Shown: positions 14,552 to 23,824 of the stretch, one piece after another
Numbering within the stretch: the first letter of the stretch is position 1
Layout: the number at the start of each line of letters is the position of its first letter
Assembly (NCBI GenBank): GCA_947305065.1
Contig: CAMZCT010000016.1
Span: 1 to 42,053, forward strand
Reading direction: 5' to 3'
Source: an uncultured Mycoplasmatota bacterium
GTDB lineage: Bacteria > Bacillota_I > Bacilli_A > RF39 > UBA660
Length of the DNA: 42,053 nucleotides
Translations under genes and position numbers: made by a program
The notes under the pieces: model-generated
The model's database searches: none
Told to the model about the DNA's origin: nothing
What the model saw: the letters and a program-made list of their open reading frames with translations, nothing else

Positions 14552-16381
14552 ATGTGTGGAATAGTTGGTTATAACGGGACCAAAAGAGCCGTAGATATTC
14601 TGTTAGATAGTTTATCTAAACTAGAATATCGAGGATATGATTCTGCTGGTATAGCCATTAGAGATAAAGATATTGAAGTTTTTAAATCTAAAGGTAAATT
14701 AGCTAATTTAAAAGAAAAAATTGAAAACATAGAATTAAAAGGAACAGTTGGTATAGGTCATACTAGATGGGCAACTCATGGGGAACCAAGTGAAAATAAT
14801 GCTCACCCACATATTTCAAACGATGGTAGTGTTACTTTAGTACACAACGGTATCATAGAAAACTATCAAGAATTAATATTAAAATTAGAGAAACATAATT
14901 ATAAATTCTATAGTGATACTGATACCGAAGTATTAACTAATATAATTGATTATTATTATAAAAAGTATAAAATGGGACCAATAGATGCCATCAATAGAAC
15001 AATGGTCAGAGTAAGAGGTTCTTATGCTATCGCTGTAATGTTTAAAGATTATCCTGATGAAATATGGGTAGCAAGAAAAGATTCACCAATGATTATTGGT
15101 CAAAATAAAGACGGTGTATATGTCGCTTCTGACGTACCAGCTATATTAAAATATACCAATAAAGTATATTATATTGATAATCTAGAAGCAGCTTGTTTAA
15201 AAAAGGATCAAGTTATCTTTTATGATTTAAATGGTGATGTAATTAAAAAAGAACTAACCTGTATTAAATGGGATGCTGAGGCTGCTGAAAAAGAAGGCTA
15301 CGAGCATTTCATGATAAAAGAAATTAATGAACAACCAGACGTTATTAAAAAGACTATTAATTCTTATATTCAAGATAATAAAATAGATTTAGCCAGATCT
15401 GGTTTAACAGAAGATATTTTAAAATCATTCAAGCAAATATATATTATTGCCTGTGGTTCAGCTTATCATGTTGGCGTATGCGCTCAATATATATTAGAAG
15501 ATCTAACAAGATTGCCAGTTAGAGTTGAGATTGCTTCTGAATTTAGATATCGTAATCCCCTATTAGATAAAAAAGGATTGGCGATTATCATAAGTCAATC
15601 CGGAGAAACAGCCGATTCACTAGCCGCTTTAAGAGAATGTAAAAAACAAGGTGTTAAGACCTTAGGTATTATTAACGTTGTTGGTTCTTCTATAGCTAGA
15701 GAAGCCGATTATGTCTTATATACTTTAGCTGGACCAGAAATAGCAGTTGCTACAACTAAAGCATTTAGTACGCAATTAATAGTATCTTACATACTGGCAA
15801 CGGAAATAGCTCATATAAAAAGAAAGATTAATAAGAAGACTTATTTAGAATTAATAAAAGAAATACAAACTTTACCTGATAAGACTAAAAATATTTTAGA
15901 TAATCTAACTAAGAGTATTCAAAAAATAGCTAATAAGTTTTCTTACATACACGATGCTTTCTACATAGGAAGAAACTTAGATTATGCTATATCTTTAGAA
16001 GGTAGTTTAAAATTAAAAGAAGTTAGTTATATTCACAGTGAAGCATATGCTGCTGGAGAATTAAAACATGGTACTATTAGCTTAATAGAAGATAATACTT
16101 TAGTAATAGGTATTATTACTCAAAAGGAAATATATGAAAAAACTATTAGTAATCTCGTTGAAGTAAAATCTAGAGGAGCTTATATTATAACCGTTAATCC
16201 TAACGACTTAGATGTAAGTAAAGTTTCTAATTTTACTATTAACATACCAGAAACTAATAAATACTTTTATCCTTCTTTAACCGTAATACCATTACAGTTA
16301 TTAAGTTATTATATAACTGTATCTAAAGGATTAGATGTTGATAAACCACGTAACTTAGCTAAATCTGTTACTGTTGAATAA
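14552..16381 (+). CDS. glmS: Glutamine--fructose-6-phosphate aminotransferase
   Basis: A 609-residue enzyme that makes glucosamine-6-phosphate, the first step to cell-wall amino sugars. The start at 14552 gives MCGIVGY, so after Met removal the catalytic Cys is N-terminal; the ATG four codons earlier overlaps the GGAGG ribosome site and is wrong. The glutaminase domain (about 1-235) has GHTRWATHGEPSENNAHPH. Two SIS domains follow, with ACGSAYHVG, SQSGETADS and SLKLKEVSYIHSEAYAAGE. The C-terminus ends RNLAKSVTVE, the conserved tail that Tn7 TnsD recognises in other bacteria. Expression is controlled by the upstream ribozyme. A hydrolase gene follows after 23 bases. Confidence 0.98.
   Translation: MCGIVGYNGTKRAVDILLDSLSKLEYRGYDSAGIAIRDKDIEVFKSKGKLANLKEKIENIELKGTVGIGHTRWATHGEPSENNAHPHISNDGSVTLVHNGIIENYQELILKLEKHNYKFYSDTDTEVLTNIIDYYYKKYKMGPIDAINRTMVRVRGSYAIAVMFKDYPDEIWVARKDSPMIIGQNKDGVYVASDVPAILKYTNKVYYIDNLEAACLKKDQVIFYDLNGDVIKKELTCIKWDAEAAEKEGYEHFMIKEINEQPDVIKKTINSYIQDNKIDLARSGLTEDILKSFKQIYIIACGSAYHVGVCAQYILEDLTRLPVRVEIASEFRYRNPLLDKKGLAIIISQSGETADSLAALRECKKQGVKTLGIINVVGSSIAREADYVLYTLAGPEIAVATTKAFSTQLIVSYILATEIAHIKRKINKKTYLELIKEIQTLPDKTKNILDNLTKSIQKIANKFSYIHDAFYIGRNLDYAISLEGSLKLKEVSYIHSEAYAAGELKHGTISLIEDNTLVIGIITQKEIYEKTISNLVEVKSRGAYIITVNPNDLDVSKVSNFTINIPETNKYFYPSLTVIPLQLLSYYITVSKGLDVDKPRNLAKSVTVE
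16355..16381 (+). repeat. glmS tail, first copy of a 27-base near-duplicate
   Basis: These are the last nine codons of glmS (L-A-K-S-V-T-V-E-stop). The second copy is at 17546-17572 with 24 of 27 bases identical. All three differences are at third codon positions and leave the protein unchanged. Confidence 0.85.
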
Positions 16382-16404
16382 ATTTTTAAAAAAGAAGGAA
16401 TATT

Positions 16405-17553
16405 ATGGAAGAAATAGATTATAAAGCTAAAGATTATGCTGAAGACATGATTGAATACATAGGTGACAAAAGAATCGAAGATATAAAAGGAAAAATATAT
16501 TTTATACCACCAAACCCAGATAAAGGTTTTAATTTCGGTTATTCTATATTCATACCTGAAGGATGTCAAACCAATACCACTTTACTATTTCATGCTACTA
16601 ATACTGGCGGTTGCGGAGTAGTTGATGGAAAGCTAGCTAGAAATAAACCAGCTTACACGCTTGAAGAAGGCGAAGAAGCAGCAAAATTAGAATCATGTTA
16701 TCCATATGAAGCATTTTGGTCTGGGTTTGATTTAAAAATGCCAGTAATAACTCCAATAATACCAAGAATATACGGTTATTATACACATGCTCTTGGAAGT
16801 ATGGTTTTTAACAATGATGTTTCTGTATTGAGAGAATATAACAATCGCCGACCGGAGGATGCCAAACTAACGGAAGAACAAATAATAGAAGTACAAGAAA
16901 AATGTTATGACATACCTTCACAAGTAATAAATATGGTCAAAGATGCTCGAGATATGTTAGTGGGCTTAGATATAAATGTTGATGAAAAAGTAATAATGGA
17001 AGGATACTCAGCAGGTTCTATGTTCTCTAATTATTTTACAGCTTTACATCCCGAGATGGTTAAAGCTTGTATTAGTGGTGGTACACTAGGACTAAGTATA
17101 ATGCCTTTAGAAAAATTAGATGGCGAAGAATTAAAATTTCCACTAGGTATAGCTGACGTTCCTTATTTTGATTTAGATGAATTCAAAAAAATTCCTCAAT
17201 TCTATTATACTGGAGATGAAGATTATAATGATCCAGCTGAAATAAATGAAGAAGCTAAAAAAAGAGGAGAATTTACTCCTAAACATCCTGATTGTTATTC
17301 AACCAAAGAAACAAAAATAATTCATGAAATACTAGGTGACAACATTCAAATTAGATTCGATAATTGTCAAAGAATATATCAACAATTAGGTATTAATGCA
17401 TTTTTCCAAAAGTTTCCTGGTAATCACAAATCTATTATTCAACAAAAAGATAGTAATGGTTATCAACTTGTTCATGAAAAAATCAAAAAGTTTATAATAC
17501 AAGTACTTCAAAAAGAAAAAGAAATATCTGAAGACACATTTACAATTAGCTAA
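16405..17553 (+). CDS. Alpha/beta hydrolase (esterase/depolymerase-like)
   Basis: A 382-residue protein with the nucleophile elbow EGYSAGSMFS (Ser202), an oxyanion-type stretch LLFHATNTGG (about 61-69), a probable acid near GDEDYND (270-276) and a probable catalytic His in FPGNHKS (His341). This is the order expected of an alpha/beta hydrolase, like poly-hydroxyalkanoate depolymerase-type or feruloyl esterases. There is no signal peptide, so it appears cytoplasmic. The start has AGAAGGA seven bases upstream. It lies between glmS and the terminator that glmS would be expected to use, and its stop codon is embedded in a second copy of the glmS tail. This suggests later insertion. The substrate is unknown, and co-transcription with glmS is likely. 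Confidence 0.75.
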   Translation: MEEIDYKAKDYAEDMIEYIGDKRIEDIKGKIYFIPPNPDKGFNFGYSIFIPEGCQTNTTLLFHATNTGGCGVVDGKLARNKPAYTLEEGEEAAKLESCYPYEAFWSGFDLKMPVITPIIPRIYGYYTHALGSMVFNNDVSVLREYNNRRPEDAKLTEEQIIEVQEKCYDIPSQVINMVKDARDMLVGLDINVDEKVIMEGYSAGSMFSNYFTALHPEMVKACISGGTLGLSIMPLEKLDGEELKFPLGIADVPYFDLDEFKKIPQFYYTGDEDYNDPAEINEEAKKRGEFTPKHPDCYSTKETKIIHEILGDNIQIRFDNCQRIYQQLGINAFFQKFPGNHKSIIQQKDSNGYQLVHEKIKKFIIQVLQKEKEISEDTFTIS

Positions 17554-17572
17554 ATCAGTTACAGTAGAATAA
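17546..17572 (+). repeat. Displaced second copy of the glmS 3' end
   Basis: In the proper frame this reads L-A-K-S-V-T-V-E-stop, as at the end of glmS. It overlaps the last residues and the stop of the hydrolase in another frame. It runs directly into the terminator at 17571. The synonymous-only differences show that both copies were once under selection as coding sequence. Confidence 0.85.
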
Positions 17573-17600
17573 AAAAATTAGACTTTCGTCTAATTTTTTT
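17571..17600. terminator. Terminator after glmS-hydrolase, shared with the convergent serpin gene
   Basis: A 13-bp perfect stem AAAAAAATTAGAC with the loop tttc is followed by T runs in both directions. It starts in the stop codon of the displaced glmS tail. Confidence 0.9.
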
Positions 17601-19335
17601 AATATGGATAATACTCTGGTTCTTCGTATTTAAGAGGAGCATAAGTAGTTCCCATAAACCATACTTCACCACTATTTTTATCTCTTACTAAATACATATA
17701 TGGTTTATCAAAAGTAATATCTATTTCAATAAGAGGAACTTCAAACCAATAGTTAAATCCACCATCAGCAGCACCCTTACCACCCAAAGCAGTTGCTGCA
17801 GAAGCTTTAATACCATCATTACTAAATTCTATATTAGCTTTATGTAAGGCTGGATCTATATATTCTTTTTCACTAGTCATTTTACTTAGATTAGCTTTTT
17901 CTGAATCAAAGACATCTTTGACACCAATCTTTTTCAAATCTTCCATTAATTCCAACTCATAATCCATCTTAAACATTGGAATATATCCTTCAATAATAGT
18001 CATATAACCATCTTTGAAACTACCTAAGGACATATCTTTTAAACTATTAATATAAGTATTTAACTTACTAGAATTAGTATCCTTAATAAAACTACTTAAT
18101 TTTTGTTTTTTAGGCATTATACCTACATATTGTAGAGTCACACCATCATATTCTTTTAAATCTTTTGCAAATATTTTTATATCTTCATTATCATAGAATA
18201 AGAAATCAGTTGAACTACTCATATGTTTATAATTAGTTTTTAACTCTTTAATATATTTTTCTATATCAAACTCTTTTTCTCCTTCAGGTATAGTATAACC
18301 CTGTTCTTTAGCTTGTTTTTCTATATCTACTAACCATTTTTCATATTCTTTTTGAACAGTCTTTCTTATATTATCTTCACCAAGTTCTTTAATAATATCA
18401 TATCTATTAGCAACAGCAGCAACTTCAACAGATGATGCCCCTTCTTTGAAGTTTTCAAATTCTAATTTATGATATCCAACACCATCTAAACTAGAAACAT
18501 ATACACCTGTTCTTCCATACTCTGAATCCGTTTCATCTTTTACTTTTTCATGTTTAAATTCAACTTGATAATCTTCATGTTCAGCACGTATCTTATTAAC
18601 CCATTCCATATCTATTGCTAAGGCATTTATTAAAAAGAAATCATTACCACTTACATCGTCTACTAATTTAGGAATTAATTTAAATGTCTTATCACTTACC
18701 CAATTATTAATTTTATCAGGATTTTTAAACTCATCAAAAGTTACTTCCGCATTATATTTATTCATTAACAAGTCAATATAATCTTTTTTTACGCTATCTT
18801 TAAAAGTATCTTTTACAAAGAAAGCATTAGCAAATGACATATTCTTACTATTAGTATATTTTTTAGCTACATAGTCCCCTAAAATTGCATCTAATTGTTC
18901 TTTAGTTTCTCCACTAGATCCTTCTGCTAACATTTCTAATGCATATTTAATTGATAATGGACTATAAACTTTATTCTCTTCTTTATTTTCTAATTGTAAA
19001 AAGTATAAATCAAAGTTTTCTAAACCATTACCAGATAATCTATAATCTGATTTAAAATCTTGTTTTTTAACTTGTGTTTCTTTTTGATTATTGTCTTTTT
19101 TAGAATTATTAGTCTTTCCTTTACCTAAAAAATAAACACCAGCCCCAATACAAGCAATAACTAGCAACAAAATAATAATAACTGCTACATTATTCTTTTT
19201 TTGTGGTCTTACAGGTCTCTTACTACTCTCTTTTTCTACAACTTTCTCTTCTTCAGTAACTTCTTCTTCAGAAACAACCTCTTCTTGTTTTTCTTCTTCT
19301 ACGTTCTCTTGCAAATCTTTTTTTTCTTCTTCCAT
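17599..19335 (-). CDS. Membrane-anchored serpin
   Basis: A 578-residue protein. An acidic cytoplasmic N-terminus (1-45) is followed by one membrane helix (about 50-70), a short Lys/Asn/Gln linker and an extracellular serpin domain (about 100-570). Serpin landmarks are YSPLSIKYALEMLAEGSSGE (124-143), MSFANAFFVKD (166-176), INNWVSDKTFKLIPKLV (209-225), the hinge NDGIKASAATA (506-516) and the C-terminal FDKPYMYLVRDKNSGEVWFM. Small residues in the hinge fit an inhibitory serpin that traps a protease. The reactive-loop P1 residue cannot be fixed but lies in the Gly/Ala/Lys stretch at about 517-523. Residues about 308-372 look like an insertion relative to ordinary serpins. The start has AGAGGTG at good spacing. 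Confidence 0.92.
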   Translation of the reverse strand: MEEEKKDLQENVEEEKQEEVVSEEEVTEEEKVVEKESSKRPVRPQKKNNVAVIIILLLVIACIGAGVYFLGKGKTNNSKKDNNQKETQVKKQDFKSDYRLSGNGLENFDLYFLQLENKEENKVYSPLSIKYALEMLAEGSSGETKEQLDAILGDYVAKKYTNSKNMSFANAFFVKDTFKDSVKKDYIDLLMNKYNAEVTFDEFKNPDKINNWVSDKTFKLIPKLVDDVSGNDFFLINALAIDMEWVNKIRAEHEDYQVEFKHEKVKDETDSEYGRTGVYVSSLDGVGYHKLEFENFKEGASSVEVAAVANRYDIIKELGEDNIRKTVQKEYEKWLVDIEKQAKEQGYTIPEGEKEFDIEKYIKELKTNYKHMSSSTDFLFYDNEDIKIFAKDLKEYDGVTLQYVGIMPKKQKLSSFIKDTNSSKLNTYINSLKDMSLGSFKDGYMTIIEGYIPMFKMDYELELMEDLKKIGVKDVFDSEKANLSKMTSEKEYIDPALHKANIEFSNDGIKASAATALGGKGAADGGFNYWFEVPLIEIDITFDKPYMYLVRDKNSGEVWFMGTTYAPLKYEEPEYYPY

Positions 19336-19377
19336 CTAAACACCTCTATTCTATAAAAATTATATCATTCGTCAAAA

Positions 19378-19411
19378 AAAATAACAAGATAATACTATGT
19401 CTTGTTATTTT
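19378..19411 (-). terminator. Terminator downstream of the giant sigma factor
   Basis: AAAATAACAAGA pairs perfectly with TCTTGTTATTTT across a 10-base loop, followed on the minus strand by a run of T. It is 66 bases after the stop. Confidence 0.75.
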
Positions 19412-19476
19412 CTTCTCTTCACCCTTTTAGATAGTAATTCTCCAAAAGAAAGAGAAAAAATTTCTTTTTCTCTAAA

Positions 19477-22400
19477 TTAATTTTTTAAAGCAAACACTGT
19501 TCCTATTTCATCAAATTTATTTTCATATTCTAATAGAGCTCTTAGATAACAATTAATATTCGCCATATATAGTTGCATAACTTTCTCAATTGCTACTCTA
19601 ACTTCTCCAACTTCTATACCTAAGAATTTAGCAACTTCTTCCATCTTATAAGCTTTCATATCTACAAAACCTAATCTTAATGAAACAATAGTAAGCTCTT
19701 TAGGAGTTAAATCACTGAGCATATACATAAACACTGGCTTTTTTAACATACTAATAATATCTTTATATTCCTCAAATTCTTGATAAAAGTAGTTTTCTTT
19801 TTCCATAGATATAGGGCCTAGAGCTATAGAAAGCGCGTCATAGAATCTTTCTAATGCTATTTTAACCGCCTTAGATACTTTTTCTCTTTCAACCCTATAA
19901 AAATTTGCCGTCTCATCAATTGAATTATATATTCCTCCGACAAATCCTAAACAAGAAGAGATAAAAGTTCTATCTGTCCAAGATAACTTATCAACACCTG
20001 ATAAATCTTCATCTATTAGTTTTAAAAAATGTGGTGTCCTTAATAATTCTAATAATCCTAGGCAAATATTAATTGCTATTTCTTTATTTACATCAGGTTT
20101 AACAGTCTGCAAAGTAGCTTGATTAATCAACTCTGTTTCATCAGAACTAATATCGCTATTAGCCATAATATCAATACAATTACAAATTCTTGCCTTATAT
20201 TCTAATAATCCCTGTCTACTAATATTTATTACTTCTTCTTCTTTAATTCCTAAGAAAGAAGATATCTCTTCTGTTGTATAATTTTTACCATCAATATAGC
20301 CCCATCTTAAAGATGTTATAATTAAATCTTTAACTGAAACATTATCATCAGTTTGCACAAAAAGCATTTCTTTTAACAAATTATATAAACTACTATTAAC
20401 TGTATGAGCTTTATTATAGATAGAAGTAAACATTGGTGGAACACTTACACTATCAGTATCAAAATTTTCCTCTTTATCCGCAACACTACTTTCAGATAGT
20501 TCAAAATGATGTACATTATCTGAACCTCCATCAGTATCAAAAAACTTCCCCTCTGTTTCGGCCTGTGGAATAGCTTCTTTTTCTTCATCATTCAAAAATT
20601 CATTTATTTCTTCAGTATCACCTATAACAGAGTCATCTCTACCATCGTTCAATATTTCTGAATCTTCATCATTAGAATTTTCTCCTACCGATTCTTCATC
20701 AGTTACTGGATTACCTTCTTGTATCGTATTTTGACCAAAACTTTCTCCATCTATTGCTACTTGTTTTGAATCTGTTTCTTCTACTGCTTCAGTGACTTCA
20801 GAAGAGTTTTCTTCTACAACTGCTGCAGTAGATTTTGCATTATCTTCCCCATCCACTACAACTCCAACTTCTGTTGGTGTTTTTAATTTCGGCGCTTCTC
20901 TATTTATTATTTCAGTATCTGTTGTTCCTTCTTTCATATCTATACCTCCTAAAGCCTCCTGAGTATGTTCAGATAGTCCATTTTCATTATCATAATTTCC
21001 ACTTACTTGACTATTATCAGCTTTTCCTTTAATTGTAACCGGTTCCCCTTCTTTACGCTTACGCCTTTTCATATAATAGTCTTCTCTAGTTTTGCTTGGA
21101 TTATTAATTAAATATGAAGCAACCGGCGCTACATTTTTTTTAAAACGCTCATCGTCTCTTCCTTTTTTGTTATTATTTGGATGGTGAAAATCATCACCAT
21201 ATCTTTCTTTGAGTACAGCAGTCTCATCTTCATTTAACTTGCTAACCATAGCATAAAATTGCTCCCAACCACATTTAAAGTATTCATTCGCTGGTAATAA
21301 TGGTTTTGCCATATTATTCCCTCCTTCATTAACTACATCTTTTTTATCATCTCTTATCTGCTTAACAGATAATAAACTCTTATACGGATTATAACTTAAA
21401 CCTTCTTCTGATGTTACATACCCTTTTAGTTTTTTAAACGTAGGGTCCCTTTTTAATTTTTTTTTGGCTTTTGCTTCTATTTGTCTAATTCTTTCTCTAG
21501 TAACATTATACTTATCACCGATTTCTTCCAATGTCCATATTCTTCCATCATACAATCCAAAACGCTTACAAATAATATCATATTCTCTCTCCCTAGGAAG
21601 AGCTTTCCTTAGAGCTTTTCTAACATCTTGTTGCATTTTTTCTTTAAGACTTACTTCCTCTGGAGAGGGGGTATCTAAAGGTATAAAGTCCCCAAAAGTA
21701 GCTTCTCCATCATCACCAATCGGTTCATCTAAAGACTTTGTTTCTTGACATAACTTCCACAGTTTTTCAACCTTTTCAATCGGCAAATTCATTTCTTCAG
21801 CCAATTCTTCCAAAGTTGGAGAGCGCCCTAATTTTCCTATTAAATCTCTCATAGCATTACTTAATTTATTAATAGATTCTACCATATGAACAGGAAGCCT
21901 AATTGTTCTTCCTGTATCTGCCATTGACCTAGTAATCGCCTGCCTTATCCACCAAGTAGCAAAAGTTGAAAACTTAAATCCTTTTCTATAATCGAATTTC
22001 TCAACAGCTTTAATTAAACCAATACTACCATCTTGTATCAAATCCAAGAACAAAACTCCTCTTCCTACATATCTTTTAGCAATAGAAACAACAAGACGTA
22101 GATTACTTTCTATAAATTTTTTCTTGGCTTCCGCATCACCTTGTTCTACTCTTTTAGCTAATTCTATTTCCTGTTCCTTAGTTAAAAGAGGAATACGGCC
22201 AATTTCTCTTAAATACATTTTAACAGGATCTTCATAAGAAGAGTGATTATCACTATCTTCATAAATCAACTCTTTAGCATCTGTATCTTCCTTGTCTATT
22301 TCTTTTAAATCAGAATCTTCCGGTCCATCTTTTTCTAAAAAAATGTTTCCTAAAACAACTTCCTTCTCTATTATTTCCTCTAAATCAAATTCATCAGCAT

Positions 22401-22980
22401 TAACCTCATCTTCTTGAGTAGCAATAGTAGTATAATAAGATTCAATCGCTACAAATAAAACTTTAACCAATGTTTTCTTAGCTATACTAACTTTATCCTT
22501 TGGATATTTTGCAATAACCATATCTAAAGCGGAAGAAAACATTTTATTGTTCAAATATAATCCCACTAATGTTTCACTATCATAATTTATCTTATATTTG
22601 CTTATAAAACTATTAAAATCATTGAACATCTGAATTACCGAGTCAACATTTTCAATCTTTACAAACCTTTGATTAATATAATTATTAAGTATTTGGATAC
22701 ATTTATTTGAATCACTTGCTAATACACTAATCCTATCTTCAAGAGCAAGTGCGACCTTATTTTTTATGAAATCAGAATAAGTTTTTTCTCCCGTAAATTC
22801 CTTCTTAGTTTCTTCTATAACTTCTATTACCAAAGTTCTAAAAAAATTTTTATTAAAATATTTATCAACCATTCCAAAATATTCCTTATATTCATCATAT
22901 AATGAAACTAAAACAGAAACAAAACCATTATATATTCTAGAAGAACTATAAGTATTAATATTTTTCTTGTTAATAACCAT
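19477..22980 (-). CDS. rpoD: Giant sigma-70 factor (RpoD-like core) with C-terminal region-4-like repeats
   Basis: About 1167 residues from the ATG at 22980, preceded by GGGAGGGGAGG; a GTG 11 codons earlier is less likely. Residues 1-249 are an unfamiliar helical then acidic domain. Residues 250-519 are a complete primary-sigma core: region 1.2 ([12 protein letters not shown]), region 2 ([16 protein letters not shown], then [17 protein letters not shown]), region 3, and region 4 ([20 protein letters not shown]). Housekeeping sigma factors usually end soon after this; here about 650 more residues follow. They comprise a segment with [14 protein letters not shown], a basic stretch, an acidic disordered linker, then repeats near 879-934, 994-1054 and 1089-1144. 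These look like region 4, for example [15 protein letters not shown] then [20 protein letters not shown]. Two internal ATG codons with strong ribosome sites lie in frame (21312, 20937). It is the only sigma gene in the window, so housekeeping status is likely but unproven. Confidence 0.9.
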   Translation of the reverse strand: MVINKKNINTYSSSRIYNGFVSVLVSLYDEYKEYFGMVDKYFNKNFFRTLVIEVIEETKKEFTGEKTYSDFIKNKVALALEDRISVLASDSNKCIQILNNYINQRFVKIENVDSVIQMFNDFNSFISKYKINYDSETLVGLYLNNKMFSSALDMVIAKYPKDKVSIAKKTLVKVLFVAIESYYTTIATQEDEVNADEFDLEEIIEKEVVLGNIFLEKDGPEDSDLKEIDKEDTDAKELIYEDSDNHSSYEDPVKMYLREIGRIPLLTKEQEIELAKRVEQGDAEAKKKFIESNLRLVVSIAKRYVGRGVLFLDLIQDGSIGLIKAVEKFDYRKGFKFSTFATWWIRQAITRSMADTGRTIRLPVHMVESINKLSNAMRDLIGKLGRSPTLEELAEEMNLPIEKVEKLWKLCQETKSLDEPIGDDGEATFGDFIPLDTPSPEEVSLKEKMQQDVRKALRKALPREREYDIICKRFGLYDGRIWTLEEIGDKYNVTRERIRQIEAKAKKKLKRDPTFKKLKGYVTSEEGLSYNPYKSLLSVKQIRDDKKDVVNEGGNNMAKPLLPANEYFKCGWEQFYAMVSKLNEDETAVLKERYGDDFHHPNNNKKGRDDERFKKNVAPVASYLINNPSKTREDYYMKRRKRKEGEPVTIKGKADNSQVSGNYDNENGLSEHTQEALGGIDMKEGTTDTEIINREAPKLKTPTEVGVVVDGEDNAKSTAAVVEENSSEVTEAVEETDSKQVAIDGESFGQNTIQEGNPVTDEESVGENSNDEDSEILNDGRDDSVIGDTEEINEFLNDEEKEAIPQAETEGKFFDTDGGSDNVHHFELSESSVADKEENFDTDSVSVPPMFTSIYNKAHTVNSSLYNLLKEMLFVQTDDNVSVKDLIITSLRWGYIDGKNYTTEEISSFLGIKEEEVINISRQGLLEYKARICNCIDIMANSDISSDETELINQATLQTVKPDVNKEIAINICLGLLELLRTPHFLKLIDEDLSGVDKLSWTDRTFISSCLGFVGGIYNSIDETANFYRVEREKVSKAVKIALERFYDALSIALGPISMEKENYFYQEFEEYKDIISMLKKPVFMYMLSDLTPKELTIVSLRLGFVDMKAYKMEEVAKFLGIEVGEVRVAIEKVMQLYMANINCYLRALLEYENKFDEIGTVFALKN
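20937..20955 (-). promoter_or_regulatory. Internal ribosome site and in-frame ATG inside the sigma gene (second)
   Basis: On the minus strand AGGAGG stands seven bases before an in-frame ATG (Met682). The 19 bases AGGAGGTATAGATATGAAA are identical to the real start of the gene at 39533-40012. Initiation here would give a 486-residue C-terminal product containing the acidic linker and the region-4-like repeats. Confidence 0.55.
21312..21327 (-). promoter_or_regulatory. Internal ribosome site and in-frame ATG inside the sigma gene (first)
   Basis: GAAGGAGGGAATAATATG lies about 40 codons after the end of sigma region 4. An in-frame start at Met557 would give a 611-residue product (MAKPLLP...) without the sigma core. 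This looks like the start of a once separate gene now fused to the sigma gene, or a nested gene. Confidence 0.55.
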
Positions 22981-23054
22981 AGTCCTCCCCTCCCAATTTT
23001 TCATAAAAGTCACATGCTCCTACTATTCTAACATAGTTTTTAATAAAATTGTTT

Positions 23055-23090
23055 AAAAAAAGCATAAAACATCAAGATTTTAAGCTTTTT
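23055..23090 (-). terminator. Terminator of the amino-acid ABC operon
   Basis: On the minus strand AAAAAGC-t-TAAAA pairs with TTTTA-t-GCTTTTTTT across an eight-base loop, nine bases after the ATPase gene. Confidence 0.7.
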
Positions 23091-23098
23091 ACTATATT

Positions 23099-23824
23099 TT
23101 AATAATTATTTATCTTTGACAAGAACATTTTTAATTTTTCATCTTTAGGATTTTCAAATATTTCTTTACTAGTTCCTTCTTCTTTAACTACTCCATCACT
23201 TAAGAAGACAACTCTTGTACAGAATTTCTTAATAAAATTCATTTCATGAGAAACTATTAACATTGTCATTCCTTCTTTAGCTATCTTTCTCATCAAATTA
23301 GTTACTTCTCCAATCATTTCTGGATCTAAAGCACTAGTAGGTTCATCAAACAATATTATTTCTGGATTCATCATTAGAGTTCTAACAATAGCTACTCTTT
23401 GTTTTTGTCCTCCCGATAATTGATGAGGATAAAGATCAGCTAAGTCTTCTAAATCTATTTCTTTTAATAATTTTTTAGCTTCTCTAATAGCACCTTTTTC
23501 TGTCATAAGACCAAGTAATGTTGGTGCTAAAATGATATTTTCTAATACTGTTTTATGACTAAATAAATTAAATTGTTGAAAGACCATTCCTATCTTTCTT
23601 CTAGTTTCTGTATGAGATTTATCATCAACGATATTATTGCCATCTAGTATTACTTCTCCAGAAGTAGGAACCTCTAACATATTAATACATCTAAGTAATG
23701 TTGATTTACCACATCCAGAAGGTCCAATAATACCTACTATATCCCCTTTATTTACTTTTAAATCAATATCTTTTAAAACTACTTTCTTTCCAAAATTCTT
23801 TTTTAAATTTTTAACTTCTAGCAT
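23099..23824 (-). CDS. glnQ: Polar amino-acid ABC transporter ATPase
   Basis: A 241-residue ATP-binding subunit of the GlnQ/HisP type. Walker A is GPSGCGKST, the Q-loop VFQQFNLFSHKTVLEN, the signature LSGGQKQRVA, Walker B IILFDEPTSALDPE and the switch His in IVSHE. It would power import of a polar amino acid on the inner membrane face. Its start overlaps the end of the binding-protein/permease gene by 14 bases, so both make one transporter. The gene name denotes the family; the substrate is not shown. Nearness to the arginine deiminase genes makes arginine a candidate. Confidence 0.93.
   Translation of the reverse strand: MLEVKNLKKNFGKKVVLKDIDLKVNKGDIVGIIGPSGCGKSTLLRCINMLEVPTSGEVILDGNNIVDDKSHTETRRKIGMVFQQFNLFSHKTVLENIILAPTLLGLMTEKGAIREAKKLLKEIDLEDLADLYPHQLSGGQKQRVAIVRTLMMNPEIILFDEPTSALDPEMIGEVTNLMRKIAKEGMTMLIVSHEMNFIKKFCTRVVFLSDGVVKEEGTSKEIFENPKDEKLKMFLSKINNY

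Noticed and set aside
16355..17572. The glmS tail repeat as attachment sites of an intact mobile element
   Set aside because: Only a hydrolase lies between the copies; no integrase or transposase is present, and the copies have diverged. Insertion history is plausible, but an active element is not supported.
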